Shown here: piece by piece, positions 1 through 6,231 of the stretch | Position numbering within the stretch: the stretch's first letter is position 1 | Layout: each line of letters begins with the position of its first letter | DNA from: DASVEE01 sp036380735 | GTDB lineage: Bacteria > Acidobacteriota > Thermoanaerobaculia > Gp7-AA8 | DNA length: 64,000 nt | Assembly (NCBI GenBank): GCA_036380735.1 | Contig: DASVEE010000071.1 | Coordinates: forward strand, 62,001 to 126,000 | Reading direction: 5' to 3' | Translations under genes and position numbers: made by a program | Notes under the pieces: generated by a model | Database searches by the model: none | What the model saw: the letters and a program-made list of their open reading frames with translations, nothing else | What the model was told of the DNA's origin: nothing

Positions 1-7
1 CGTCATC

Positions 8-154
8 GCGGAAGGCAAACTCGCCCTCGCGGAGGCCAAAGTTGGCTCCACGGCGCCCGAATTTGGCTACGCGGAGCCTGATGCCGGCTGCACGGAAGCC
101 GATGTTGCCTTCGCGATCCCTGATCGTGGCTGCGCGGAAGCCGTCATCGGCTGC
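8..154 (-). repeat. 21-bp tandem array encoding a heptapeptide-like repeat (left edge)
   Basis: Seven degenerate 21-bp units start at 8, 29, 50, 71, 92, 113 and 134; the base sequence before position 8 looks like the end of another unit, so the window edge cuts the array. On the minus strand one frame stays open and gives seven-residue units such as AADDGFR, EGNIGFR, AAGIRLR and GANFGLR. The last unit (134-154) contains the stop codon of the winged-helix gene, whose frame is offset by one base from the open repeat frame. Whether the array is translated is not known. Confidence 0.6.
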
Positions 155-617
155 GAAGGGTCCAGTGGCCGGGCGTTTCGGTCTGCTGGATCCCGTACTC
201 GTTGTTCGGGTAGAGCCTCTGGAGCATCGTGCGGACGGTCGCGGAGAAGTTTTGGGCACGGGTGACGAAGCCGCCGGCCCGCAGGCCGGCGGCGATCTCT
301 TTCGCTGTCTTCGGCTCACCAGCGTCCCGGAGGTAAGCCTCCGCCGCCTCGTAGACGCCGCTGTACCTGGTGTAAGGGCCGGGGGGCGGCGGCGCGACGG
401 GCGCAACGGGCGATCCGTGCGGAGCGGGGGCGGCGAGCAACGTCCGCGGAACGCTCGGCTGGCTCGCGGTTGCCGGGAGGCGCTCCGGCGCAGCGGGCGG
501 TGCGTTGCCCAGTACCTCTTCGAGCGCGGCGATGGCGCGCTCCACCCCCGACAGCTCGACCACCAGCCGGCGCTGCTCCTCGCGGAGCCCCTCGAGCACC
601 TCAGTCACTTTCTTCAT
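144..617 (-). CDS. small coiled-coil/winged-helix DNA-binding protein
   Basis: A 157-residue protein. Residues about 1-40 (start MKKVTEVLEGLREEQ) look like a coiled coil. A Pro/Ala-rich linker follows. The C-terminal 75 residues (YSGVYEAAEAYLRD, then TAKEIAAGLRAGGF and NFSATVRTMLQRL) resemble a HARE-HTH-type winged helix. The start at 617 was chosen because the upstream part of the open frame is antisense-like low-complexity sequence running into the KAS III gene. Four TTGCGCAA-type palindromes fill the 80 bp before the start, so autoregulation is likely (inference). It is probably the last gene of a trhA-KAS III-wHTH unit. The stop codon falls inside a 21-bp repeat array. Confidence 0.7.
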   Translation of the reverse strand: MKKVTEVLEGLREEQRRLVVELSGVERAIAALEEVLGNAPPAAPERLPATASQPSVPRTLLAAPAPHGSPVAPVAPPPPGPYTRYSGVYEAAEAYLRDAGEPKTAKEIAAGLRAGGFVTRAQNFSATVRTMLQRLYPNNEYGIQQTETPGHWTLRSR

Positions 618-690
618 CGCGCAACAGTATCGCCCAGTTGCGCAACAAATGACGACTTGTTGCGCAACAAGCGCGACGTGTTGCGCAACA
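618..690. promoter_or_regulatory. four evenly spaced TTGCGCAA-type operator palindromes
   Basis: The gap between the KAS III gene and the winged-helix gene holds a half site at 618-626 and palindromes at 637-646 (GTTGCGCAAC), 657-670 (TTGTTGCGCAACAA, perfect) and 679-690 (TGTTGCGCAACA, perfect). Their centres are about 21, 22 and 21 bp apart, two helical turns, so all sites face the same side of the DNA. This is the layout expected for cooperative binding of a dimeric regulator. The adjacent winged-helix protein is the obvious candidate (inference). Confidence 0.6.
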
Positions 691-697
691 GTTGCAG

Positions 698-1768
698 CTA
701 CGGCATGCGGTACGCCATCGCGTTGATGTGCATCCCCGCGCCGACGGAGCCGAACAGCACCAGGTCGCCGCTGCTGAGGGAGTGCTCTTCCATCTGGTTC
801 TTCACGATCAGGTCGAGCAGTGTCGGTACCGTGGCCACGCTGCTGTTGCCGAGCCAGGAGATGGTCATCGGCAGCACTCCCGGCGGCTGGGGGACGCCGG
901 AGAGCGCGTACAGCTCCTCGACGATCGCTTCGTCCATCTTGCCGTTCGCCTGGTGGAGGAGGATCTTTTTCACCTCGCCGAGCCCGAGGCCGGCGGCGTC
1001 GAGGCACTGCTTCATCGAGCCGGCCACCGTCTGCAGCGCGTAGCGGTACAGCTTGCGACCCTCCATCTTCAGGAAGAGCGCTTCGAGGAAGACTTCCTCG
1101 TTGTACGACGGTCCCATGACCAGCATCGCGGAGTGCTCGAGCGTGTCGGAGCGGGCGATGTGCGACAGCACGCCGACCGGCGCGTCCGTCTCCCGCGCTT
1201 CGAGGATCGTGGCGCCGGCGCCGTCGGCGTAAATGAGGCTGTCTCGGTCGTGCGGGTCGGAGATGCGCGAGAGCGTGTCGGTGCCGACGACCAGCACGCG
1301 CTTCGCGGCGCCGGACTTGAGGAACGCGTCGCCGATGATGAGCCCCTGCAGCCACCCCGGGCAGCCGAAGACGAGGTCGAAGGCCACCGCGCGCGGATTC
1401 TTGATCTGCAGCCGCGCCTTCACGCGTGCAGCGAGCGCGGGGACGAGGTCGGAGCGGCCGCCGCGGCGCACGTCGCCGAAGTTGTGGGCGACGATGATGT
1501 AGTCGAGCGACTCCGGATCGACGTCCGACGACTCCAGCGCGCTCTTCGCGGCCTCGTAGCCGATGTCGGAGGCGAAGACCTCGTCCGCGACGTAGCGGCG
1601 CTCGCGGATGCCGGTGATGGCCTCGAACTGCTGCAGGATCTCCGCGTTCGGCTTGCCGAGGGGCTTGCCGTCGGCCGTGCGGAAGTCGCGGTCGAGGAAG
1701 AACTCATTCGGCACGCGGACCGGGGGGATGTGACTGCCGGTGGCAGCGATGACGGAGCGAACGGTCAT
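698..1768 (-). CDS. 3-oxoacyl-ACP synthase III (FabH-like) thiolase-fold enzyme
   Basis: A 356-residue KAS III-like protein that would condense an acyl-CoA with an acyl-ACP. The thiolase-fold catalytic triad can be seen as Cys136 in VFGCPGWLQG, His272 in LLHQANGKMDE and Asn308 in WLGNSSVATVPTLL. Length is slightly above the usual 310-335 of FabH. The nearby trhA and regulatory genes do not form a fatty-acid cluster, so it may be a secondary KAS III (for example a specialised starter-unit or beta-ketone enzyme) rather than the housekeeping FabH. It starts 9 bp after the trhA stop, so the two are probably co-transcribed. Confidence 0.85.
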   Translation of the reverse strand: MTVRSVIAATGSHIPPVRVPNEFFLDRDFRTADGKPLGKPNAEILQQFEAITGIRERRYVADEVFASDIGYEAAKSALESSDVDPESLDYIIVAHNFGDVRRGGRSDLVPALAARVKARLQIKNPRAVAFDLVFGCPGWLQGLIIGDAFLKSGAAKRVLVVGTDTLSRISDPHDRDSLIYADGAGATILEARETDAPVGVLSHIARSDTLEHSAMLVMGPSYNEEVFLEALFLKMEGRKLYRYALQTVAGSMKQCLDAAGLGLGEVKKILLHQANGKMDEAIVEELYALSGVPQPPGVLPMTISWLGNSSVATVPTLLDLIVKNQMEEHSLSSGDLVLFGSVGAGMHINAMAYRMP

Positions 1769-1777
1769 GACAACCTC

Positions 1778-2398
1778 TCAGCGAACGATCTTGACGATGA
1801 CGGCGAAGTGCAGCAGTGCGCCGACGAGCGTCAGGGCGTGGAACACCTCGTGGTAACCGAACACGCGGGGGAAGGGATCGGGCCTGCGCAGCGCGTACAC
1901 GACGGCGCCGATGGTGTACGCGATGCCGCCGGCGACGATGAGCCAGACGTAGCCGCCGAGAAGGACGCGGACTTCGTCGAAGTAGGGGACGATGGTCCAG
2001 CCGAGGACGACGGCGACGGCGGCGGTGAGCGCTTTCGGTGCTTTGACCCAGAAGAGCGACAGCAGCACGCCGGCGGCGGCGCCGATCCAGATCGTGATGA
2101 GGAGGCGGCGGCCGTCGTCGCCGCCGAGGCCGAGCATCGTCACGGGGGTGTAGGTGCCGGCGATGAGGATGAAGATCGAGGCGTGGTCGGCGCGGCGCAT
2201 CCGCGCGCGGCCCACTTCGCTCCACTGCACGCGGTGGTAGATCGCGCTGATGGCGAAGAGCGCCACGAGGCTGAGCGAGTAGATGCCGGCGGCGATGGCG
2301 GCGCGCGGCGTGGAGGCCACGGCCACGAGGACCGAGCCCGCGCCGAGGGCGTACCACGCGGCGGAGTGGTGCAGGACGCCGCGGAGCGCCGGTTTCAC
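1778..2398 (-). CDS. trhA: hemolysin III / PAQR-family membrane protein
   Basis: A 206-residue protein with about seven predicted membrane segments. It carries the metal-site motifs of the TrhA/PAQR family: SAIYHR after the second segment, DHASIFILIAGTYTP in the third, and GYHEVFH near the C terminus. Family members are integral inner-membrane proteins linked to membrane fluidity homeostasis, and the name hemolysin III is historical. It is divergent from a TetR-family gene across 118 bp and leads the unit that continues with the KAS III gene, which suggests the TetR protein controls a lipid- or membrane-related unit. Confidence 0.85.
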   Translation of the reverse strand: MKPALRGVLHHSAAWYALGAGSVLVAVASTPRAAIAAGIYSLSLVALFAISAIYHRVQWSEVGRARMRRADHASIFILIAGTYTPVTMLGLGGDDGRRLLITIWIGAAAGVLLSLFWVKAPKALTAAVAVVLGWTIVPYFDEVRVLLGGYVWLIVAGGIAYTIGAVVYALRRPDPFPRVFGYHEVFHALTLVGALLHFAVIVKIVR

Positions 2399-2466
2399 CG
2401 GCGGCGGGGCGCTTTCGCTCTTCGAGGTGCCTGCGATGATTCGGCTCGCTTTCTCCGCCGTGGCTT

Positions 2467-2514
2467 GTTACCGTAGCGGAAGTTCCGGGATGGTAAGTTA
2501 CGGCGAGGTAAGTT
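2467..2514. promoter_or_regulatory. putative TetR-type operator between trhA and the TetR gene
   Basis: The 118-bp divergent gap contains GGTAAGTT twice (2492-2499 and 2507-2514) and the oppositely oriented GTTACC at 2467-2472. The TTACC/GGTAA pair forms an interrupted inverted repeat just ahead of the TetR start codon. This is the usual place for an autoregulatory TetR operator. The assignment is inference from position and symmetry. Confidence 0.4.
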
Positions 2515-2516
2515 GA

Positions 2517-3140
2517 ATGTCAACGGTCAGGAAGCGGCTCTCCGCTGCCGAGCGGCGAGCGCAACTGATGGAAGTCGGCCGCACGGTTTTCGCCGAGACG
2601 GGCTTCGAGAACGCATCGCTGGAAGTGATCGCGCAGCGCGCCGGCGTGACCAAGCCGATCATCTACGAGCACTTCGGGAGCAAGGAAGGCTTGCACGCCG
2701 CGATCGTCGAGCGGGAGATGGACGTCCTCGTGACCAGCGTCTCCGACGCGATGTCTGTGGGGACGGCGCGCGAGCGGTTCGAAGGCGCGGTGGTGACGTT
2801 CATGAACTACGCCGCCGCCGAGCCCGCCGGCTTCGCAGTGCTGACGCGCGAGGTCCCGATGCCCGCGCGGCCCGGGATGACGCGCGTCATCGACCAGTTG
2901 ACCGAGCGCGTCGGCGCCATCTTCAGCCGCGAGCTGGCCCGGGCCGGTTACGACCGCAAGGTGGCGCCGATCTACGCCACGGCGCTTCTGGGGATGGTGA
3001 CCCAGGTGGGCCGCTGGTGGGCCATCGAAGGGAAGGGGATCTCCCAGGATCAGGTGGTGCGGCACGTGGCCGCGCTGGGGTGGATGGGGTTGCGGCATTT
3101 GCCGAAGACGCCGGGGAAGGTGCGCGTGAAGAAGCGGTAG
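2517..3140 (+). CDS. TetR-family transcriptional regulator
   Basis: A 207-residue protein. The N-terminal helix-turn-helix is typical of TetR (AQLMEVGRTVFAETGFENAS, then IAQRAGVTKPIIYEHFGSKE at about residues 40-60). The C-terminal ligand/dimerisation domain is variable, as is normal for the family. It is divergent from trhA, so it probably represses itself and the trhA-KAS III unit. It ends in the basic tail KVRVKKR. The gene is followed by a 9-bp-word hairpin that separates it from a convergent AraC gene. Confidence 0.9.
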   Translation: MSTVRKRLSAAERRAQLMEVGRTVFAETGFENASLEVIAQRAGVTKPIIYEHFGSKEGLHAAIVEREMDVLVTSVSDAMSVGTARERFEGAVVTFMNYAAAEPAGFAVLTREVPMPARPGMTRVIDQLTERVGAIFSRELARAGYDRKVAPIYATALLGMVTQVGRWWAIEGKGISQDQVVRHVAALGWMGLRHLPKTPGKVRVKKR

Positions 3141-3159
3141 GCCTGTGGCGACAGGGAAC

Positions 3160-3282
3160 GATGGGACCTATGGGACGAATGGGACCTATAGGACCTATGG
3201 GACCCACCCACCCAAAGGCGCCAGGGTCCGCAGGCCCATCGGTCCTATTGGTCCCATAGGTCCCATTCCCATCGGTCCCATC
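3160..3282. repeat. 9-bp-word hairpin, copy a
   Basis: Left arm 3160-3204 is built from GGACNNATR words (GGACCTATG, GGACGAATG, GGACCTATA). The right arm 3233-3282 carries the complementary YATNNGTCC words. The loop between them is unrelated sequence. It lies between the convergent TetR and AraC genes and touches the AraC stop. Transcripts from either side would fold, so it may act as a bidirectional terminator (inference); neither strand has a U-tract. Confidence 0.85.
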
Positions 3283-4189
3283 AACCAAGGACCCGTCGCC
3301 CAAACCCCGCCCGGTACGCCCTTGGCGCCACGCCGAATTCGGCCTTGAACGTCCGGTTGAAGTGCGACACGTCGCCGAAACCGCTGTCCAGCGCGACGTC
3401 GATCACGCGCGTGTCGTCCACGGCCAGGCGCAGCGCGGCGTCGCGCAGCCGCGCGCGGAGCGCGAACTGGTGCGGCGTCACGCCGGTGACCTGCGTGAAC
3501 GTGCGCAGGAAGTGGTAGACGCTGAGGCGGGCTTCGCCGGCCAGCTCTTGCAGTGACAGCTCGGTGTTCTCCTCGAGGGAGCGGACGGCGCCCGTCACCC
3601 GGGCGATGGCTGCGGGGGTCGCCGCGGGCAGCTCGAGGCCGTTCGTCAGTTGCAGCGCGCGGCCGGCCAGCTCGAGGGACAGCTCTTCCCACGAGGCACT
3701 GCCGGCTCCGGCAAGCGCGGCGCACGCGCGTGCAATGGTGGGCGCAGAGGCGCGCAGCGGCGGCAGCCGCGACGTGCGGAAGCGCGGCCGCGCGCCGAAC
3801 AGCCGCTCGAACAGCTCCGGCGCGAACTGGAAGGCGATGCAGCGGTCGCCGGAGCCATGCTCGTGCGCGCAGACGTACGACTGCCCCGGATTGCCGAGCA
3901 TCAGCGCGCCCGGCGTCAGCAGCTCCGCACGGGCGGTGGAGCGGTACTGGAACGTCCCCGCGGCGACGACGGCGACCGACACGCGCGCGTGCTGCTCTTC
4001 GAACGGACGGTCGTCTGGACCGGAGGTGCAGATCACGTCCGCGACGCGCCAGCCGTCGCCTGCGGCGAGGACGTGCGCCGTCGCGGAGCCGGCGCTGCCG
4101 TCGCGCTTCCGCTGATCCAGCGCGCGCTCCAGCGCGACCGCAATTTTCGCCAAGAATCGACCTCCGTCCGGCGCGTATAACGCGTCCAT
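3281..4189 (-). CDS. AraC-family transcriptional regulator
   Basis: About 302 residues. The N-terminal half looks like a cupin-type sensor domain (ARVSVAVVAAGTFQYRS, then LTPGALMLGNPGQSYVCAHE). The last 100 residues form the double helix-turn-helix DNA-binding domain, with LSLQELAGEARLSVYHFLRT and VIDVALDSGFGDVSHFNRTF followed by FGVAPRAYR. The start is taken as MDALYAPDGG at 4189, which overlaps the start codon of the divergent gene; a few codons more upstream are also open. The start-to-start overlap suggests it controls the DUF1579-like/DinB pair. Confidence 0.85.
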   Translation of the reverse strand: MDALYAPDGGRFLAKIAVALERALDQRKRDGSAGSATAHVLAAGDGWRVADVICTSGPDDRPFEEQHARVSVAVVAAGTFQYRSTARAELLTPGALMLGNPGQSYVCAHEHGSGDRCIAFQFAPELFERLFGARPRFRTSRLPPLRASAPTIARACAALAGAGSASWEELSLELAGRALQLTNGLELPAATPAAIARVTGAVRSLEENTELSLQELAGEARLSVYHFLRTFTQVTGVTPHQFALRARLRDAALRLAVDDTRVIDVALDSGFGDVSHFNRTFKAEFGVAPRAYRAGFGRRVLG

Positions 4190-4676
4190 GATGATACAGA
4201 AGCTCGCGGCCACGGGCCGCTCTCCCGAGATCCCTGAAGAACTCGACGTCTACGGCTGGCTGGTCGGAAGTTGGGAGCTCGACGTCATCCACTACGCTGT
4301 CGACGTGCGCGAGCACGGCATCAAAGGCTCCGCGCATTTCGGCTGGGTGCTGGAAGGCCGCGCCATCGAAGACGTGTGGATCATGCGCAGGGAAGGGCTC
4401 GTCCACACCTACGGCATGACCTTCCGCTACTACGACCACAACGCCGGCGCCTGGCGCGTCACGTGGACCAACCCCGTCACCGGCCGCCGCGACGAGCTCC
4501 TCGGGCGCCGCGTCGGCGACCGCATCGTGCAGCTCGGCGCCCGCGCGGACGGCGTCGCCATCCGCTGGATCTTCAGCGAGCTGACACCCGACTCATTCCG
4601 CTGGACGGGCGAAGCACTGAACCCGGACGGCACCACCTGGAAACTCGAATCCGAATTTCACGCAAGGAGAATGTAG
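4188..4676 (+). CDS. DUF1579-like small beta-barrel protein
   Basis: A 162-residue soluble protein. The sequence starts a repeated-strand domain at LVGSWELDVIHY and continues with strand-rich text (GSAHFGWVLEGRAIEDVW, MTFRYYDHNAGAWRVTW, FRWTGEALNPDG). This resembles the DUF1579/lipocalin-like calycin group, whose members have no agreed activity. It starts at ATGATG directly on top of the divergent AraC start, without a clear Shine-Dalgarno site, and is followed after 2 bp by a DinB-family gene, so the two are almost certainly one operon. Confidence 0.6.
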   Translation: MMIQKLAATGRSPEIPEELDVYGWLVGSWELDVIHYAVDVREHGIKGSAHFGWVLEGRAIEDVWIMRREGLVHTYGMTFRYYDHNAGAWRVTWTNPVTGRRDELLGRRVGDRIVQLGARADGVAIRWIFSELTPDSFRWTGEALNPDGTTWKLESEFHARRM

Positions 4677-4678
4677 CC

Positions 4679-5134
4679 ATGGAAGCACTGCGCGAACACC
4701 TCATCCAGTCGCTCGACTGGGACCACGCCCACATCCGCTTCGACGACGCCGTCAAAGACTTCCCGCCCGAACTGCGCGGCAAACGCCCAGCGGGCGGCCC
4801 GCACTCGCCGTGGGAACTGCTGGAGCACCTGCGCATCACGCTGTGGGACATCCTCGAGTTCACCCGCGACGCGAAGCACGTCTCCCCCGAGTTCCCGGCC
4901 GGCTACTGGCCGCCGACCGAAGCGCCCCCTGACGACGGAGCCTGGGACGAGCGCGTGGCCGCCTACCGCGAGGACCTCCGCGCTTTCAGCAAGCTGCTGG
5001 AGTCGATTGACCTGTACACCCCGATCGCCCACGGCAGCGGCCAGACCCCACTGCGCGAAGCCCTGCTGCTGCTGGACCACAACGCGTATCACGTCGGGCA
5101 GTTGATGATGGTGCGGAGGATTCTGGAGGGGTAG
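4679..5134 (+). CDS. DinB-family putative metal-dependent protein
   Basis: A 151-residue four-helix-bundle protein. The DinB/YfiT metal triad is visible as His50 (WELLEHLR) and His134/His138 (LDHNAYHVGQL). Family members include metal-dependent thiol S-transferases and hydrolase-like proteins, and many are uncharacterised. A good AGGAGA ribosome site precedes the ATG. It follows the DUF1579-like gene closely and both probably answer to the AraC regulator. A word hairpin begins directly after the stop. Confidence 0.8.
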   Translation: MEALREHLIQSLDWDHAHIRFDDAVKDFPPELRGKRPAGGPHSPWELLEHLRITLWDILEFTRDAKHVSPEFPAGYWPPTEAPPDDGAWDERVAAYREDLRAFSKLLESIDLYTPIAHGSGQTPLREALLLLDHNAYHVGQLMMVRRILEG

Positions 5135-5135
5135 G

Positions 5136-5244
5136 GGACGATAGGACGAATGGGACAGCTGGGACCAATAGGACAGATGGGACGAATGTGCCGTGGGTTT
5201 GTCCCCTAAGTCCTATTCGTCCTATCTGTCCCATTTGTCCCATC
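5136..5244. repeat. 9-bp-word hairpin, copy b
   Basis: Left arm 5136-5189 has words GGACGATAG, GGACGAATG, GGACAGCTG, GGACCAATA and GGACAGATG. The right arm, about 5208-5244, has the complementary words and ends CCCATCG. It fills the whole gap between the convergent DinB and ParE-type genes and stops immediately before the toxin stop codon. Confidence 0.85.
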
Positions 5245-5245
5245 G

Positions 5246-5542
5246 TCAGGACCGCTGTTTCCACGTGGATTCGTCCCGTGCCTGATGCACCACGCCGATG
5301 ATGACGATCACCGTTTCTTCCACGAGGTAGAACACGGAGTACGGAAACTTGCGCAGTAACGCACGGCGCAGGTTCTTGTGGACTACCGGATACAGTTCCG
5401 GATGCTCCAGGAGGGTTGCGTAGATATCTTCCAACTCGTGCTGCAGGCGCTGCGGCAGCCGGGGGGAGATCCCGCGGAACCAGTCAACGGCTTCCGCGAT
5501 GTCGACGCGCGCTTCGCGCGAGATGACGAGCTGGCGCGTCAC
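5246..5542 (-). CDS. ParE/RelE-superfamily toxin
   Basis: A 98-residue plasmid-stabilisation type toxin. Typical features are SREARVDIAEAVDWF near the N terminus, LLEHPELYPVVHKNLRRALL in the middle, and the KFPYSVFYLVEE strand with VVHQARD near the end. ParE members poison gyrase and RelE members cleave mRNA on ribosomes; the WF/HP pattern is closer to ParE, but the target is not established here. Its ATG overlaps the antitoxin stop by 4 bp, the usual antitoxin-first arrangement. Confidence 0.85.
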   Translation of the reverse strand: MTRQLVISREARVDIAEAVDWFRGISPRLPQRLQHELEDIYATLLEHPELYPVVHKNLRRALLRKFPYSVFYLVEETVIVIIGVVHQARDESTWKQRS

Positions 5543-5754
5543 CTGGTGCCGAACAACTCGTCTTTGATTTCGTCCCAGGGGCGCGCCGATGAGGGGTCCG
5601 CGTAGTACGCGGCAAGCCGCCGGTCGAGCTCCGCGCGGACGTCGTCGCTGATCGGCACTGCTTCGGGAACTTCCACCAGGCTGTCCCAGATCGCCTCCAC
5701 CAGTTCCAGACGATCGGAGGCGGGCAGCTCCAGCAGGTGCGAAAGATCTTTCAC
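5539..5754 (-). CDS. antitoxin, addiction-module (Unstab_antitox-like) protein
   Basis: A 71-residue acidic protein with the features of the PF09720-type antitoxins: LELPASDRLELVEAIWDSL at the start and PWDEIKDELFG at the end. The C-terminal segment typically wraps the ParE/RelE toxin. It is translated just before the toxin with an ATGA overlap. The 35 bp between its start and the divergent trmO gene must hold any promoter and operator. Confidence 0.8.
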   Translation of the reverse strand: MKDLSHLLELPASDRLELVEAIWDSLVEVPEAVPISDDVRAELDRRLAAYYADPSSARPWDEIKDELFGTR

Positions 5755-5789
5755 GTGGCGATTTTAGCCCAGCAGGGGATCATTGCCCC

Positions 5790-6176
5790 ATGTTCGACCT
5801 TCACCCCATCGGCTTCGTCCGCTCCACCTTGACCGACCTTGCAACCGCTCCGCGGCAGGGGGATGAGGGGGCGCCGGATGCCTGGATCGATGTTGCGACG
5901 GGGCTTGGCGATGCGTTGCAGGGCATTGCGCCCGGGGATGCATTGATCGTCATCACCTGGTTTCATCGCGCGCGGCGGGATGTGTTGCTCACGCATCCTC
6001 GCAACGATCCGCGGAATCCGCTCATCGGGATCTTTGCTACGCGGTCGCCGGAGCGGCCCAATCCGCTGGGGCTGCATGTCGTCACCGTGCGGGAGGTACG
6101 GGGGGCGGCGTTGCTGGTGGGGCCGCTGGAGGCGATCGATGGGACGCCGGTGGTGGATCTGAAGCCGGTGCTCTGA
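5790..6176 (+). CDS. trmO: tRNA (N6-threonylcarbamoyladenosine37-N6)-methyltransferase TrmO family
   Basis: A 128-residue TsaA/VirR/TrmO family protein. Family members use SAM to methylate t6A37 in threonine tRNA. The family signature is FIGFVRS-like at the start (LHPIGFVRST), DALIVITWFHRARRD in the middle, and the conserved stretch FATRSPERPNPLGLHVV. The size equals the single-domain bacterial form. A strong hairpin terminator follows the stop. It stands alone between divergent antitoxin and convergent KaiC-like genes. Confidence 0.88.
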   Translation: MFDLHPIGFVRSTLTDLATAPRQGDEGAPDAWIDVATGLGDALQGIAPGDALIVITWFHRARRDVLLTHPRNDPRNPLIGIFATRSPERPNPLGLHVVTVREVRGAALLVGPLEAIDGTPVVDLKPVL

Positions 6177-6184
6177 AAACGAAA

Positions 6185-6208
6185 AGGCCCGGGACTCAGC
6201 CCGGGCCT
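6185..6208 (-). terminator. intrinsic terminator of the KaiC-like gene (possibly bidirectional)
   Basis: A 9-bp perfect stem AGGCCCGGG/CCCGGGCCT (6185-6193 with 6200-6208) encloses a 6-nt loop. On the minus strand the stem is followed by TTTTCGTTTT, a good U-tract. It lies in the 55-bp gap between convergent trmO and the KaiC-like gene. Confidence 0.8.
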
Positions 6209-6231
6209 GGTGGATGTCGAATGACTGCTGC

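Noticed and set aside
8..154. CRISPR-like repeats at the left edge
   Set aside because: Degenerate, contiguous and in phase with codons; no spacers.
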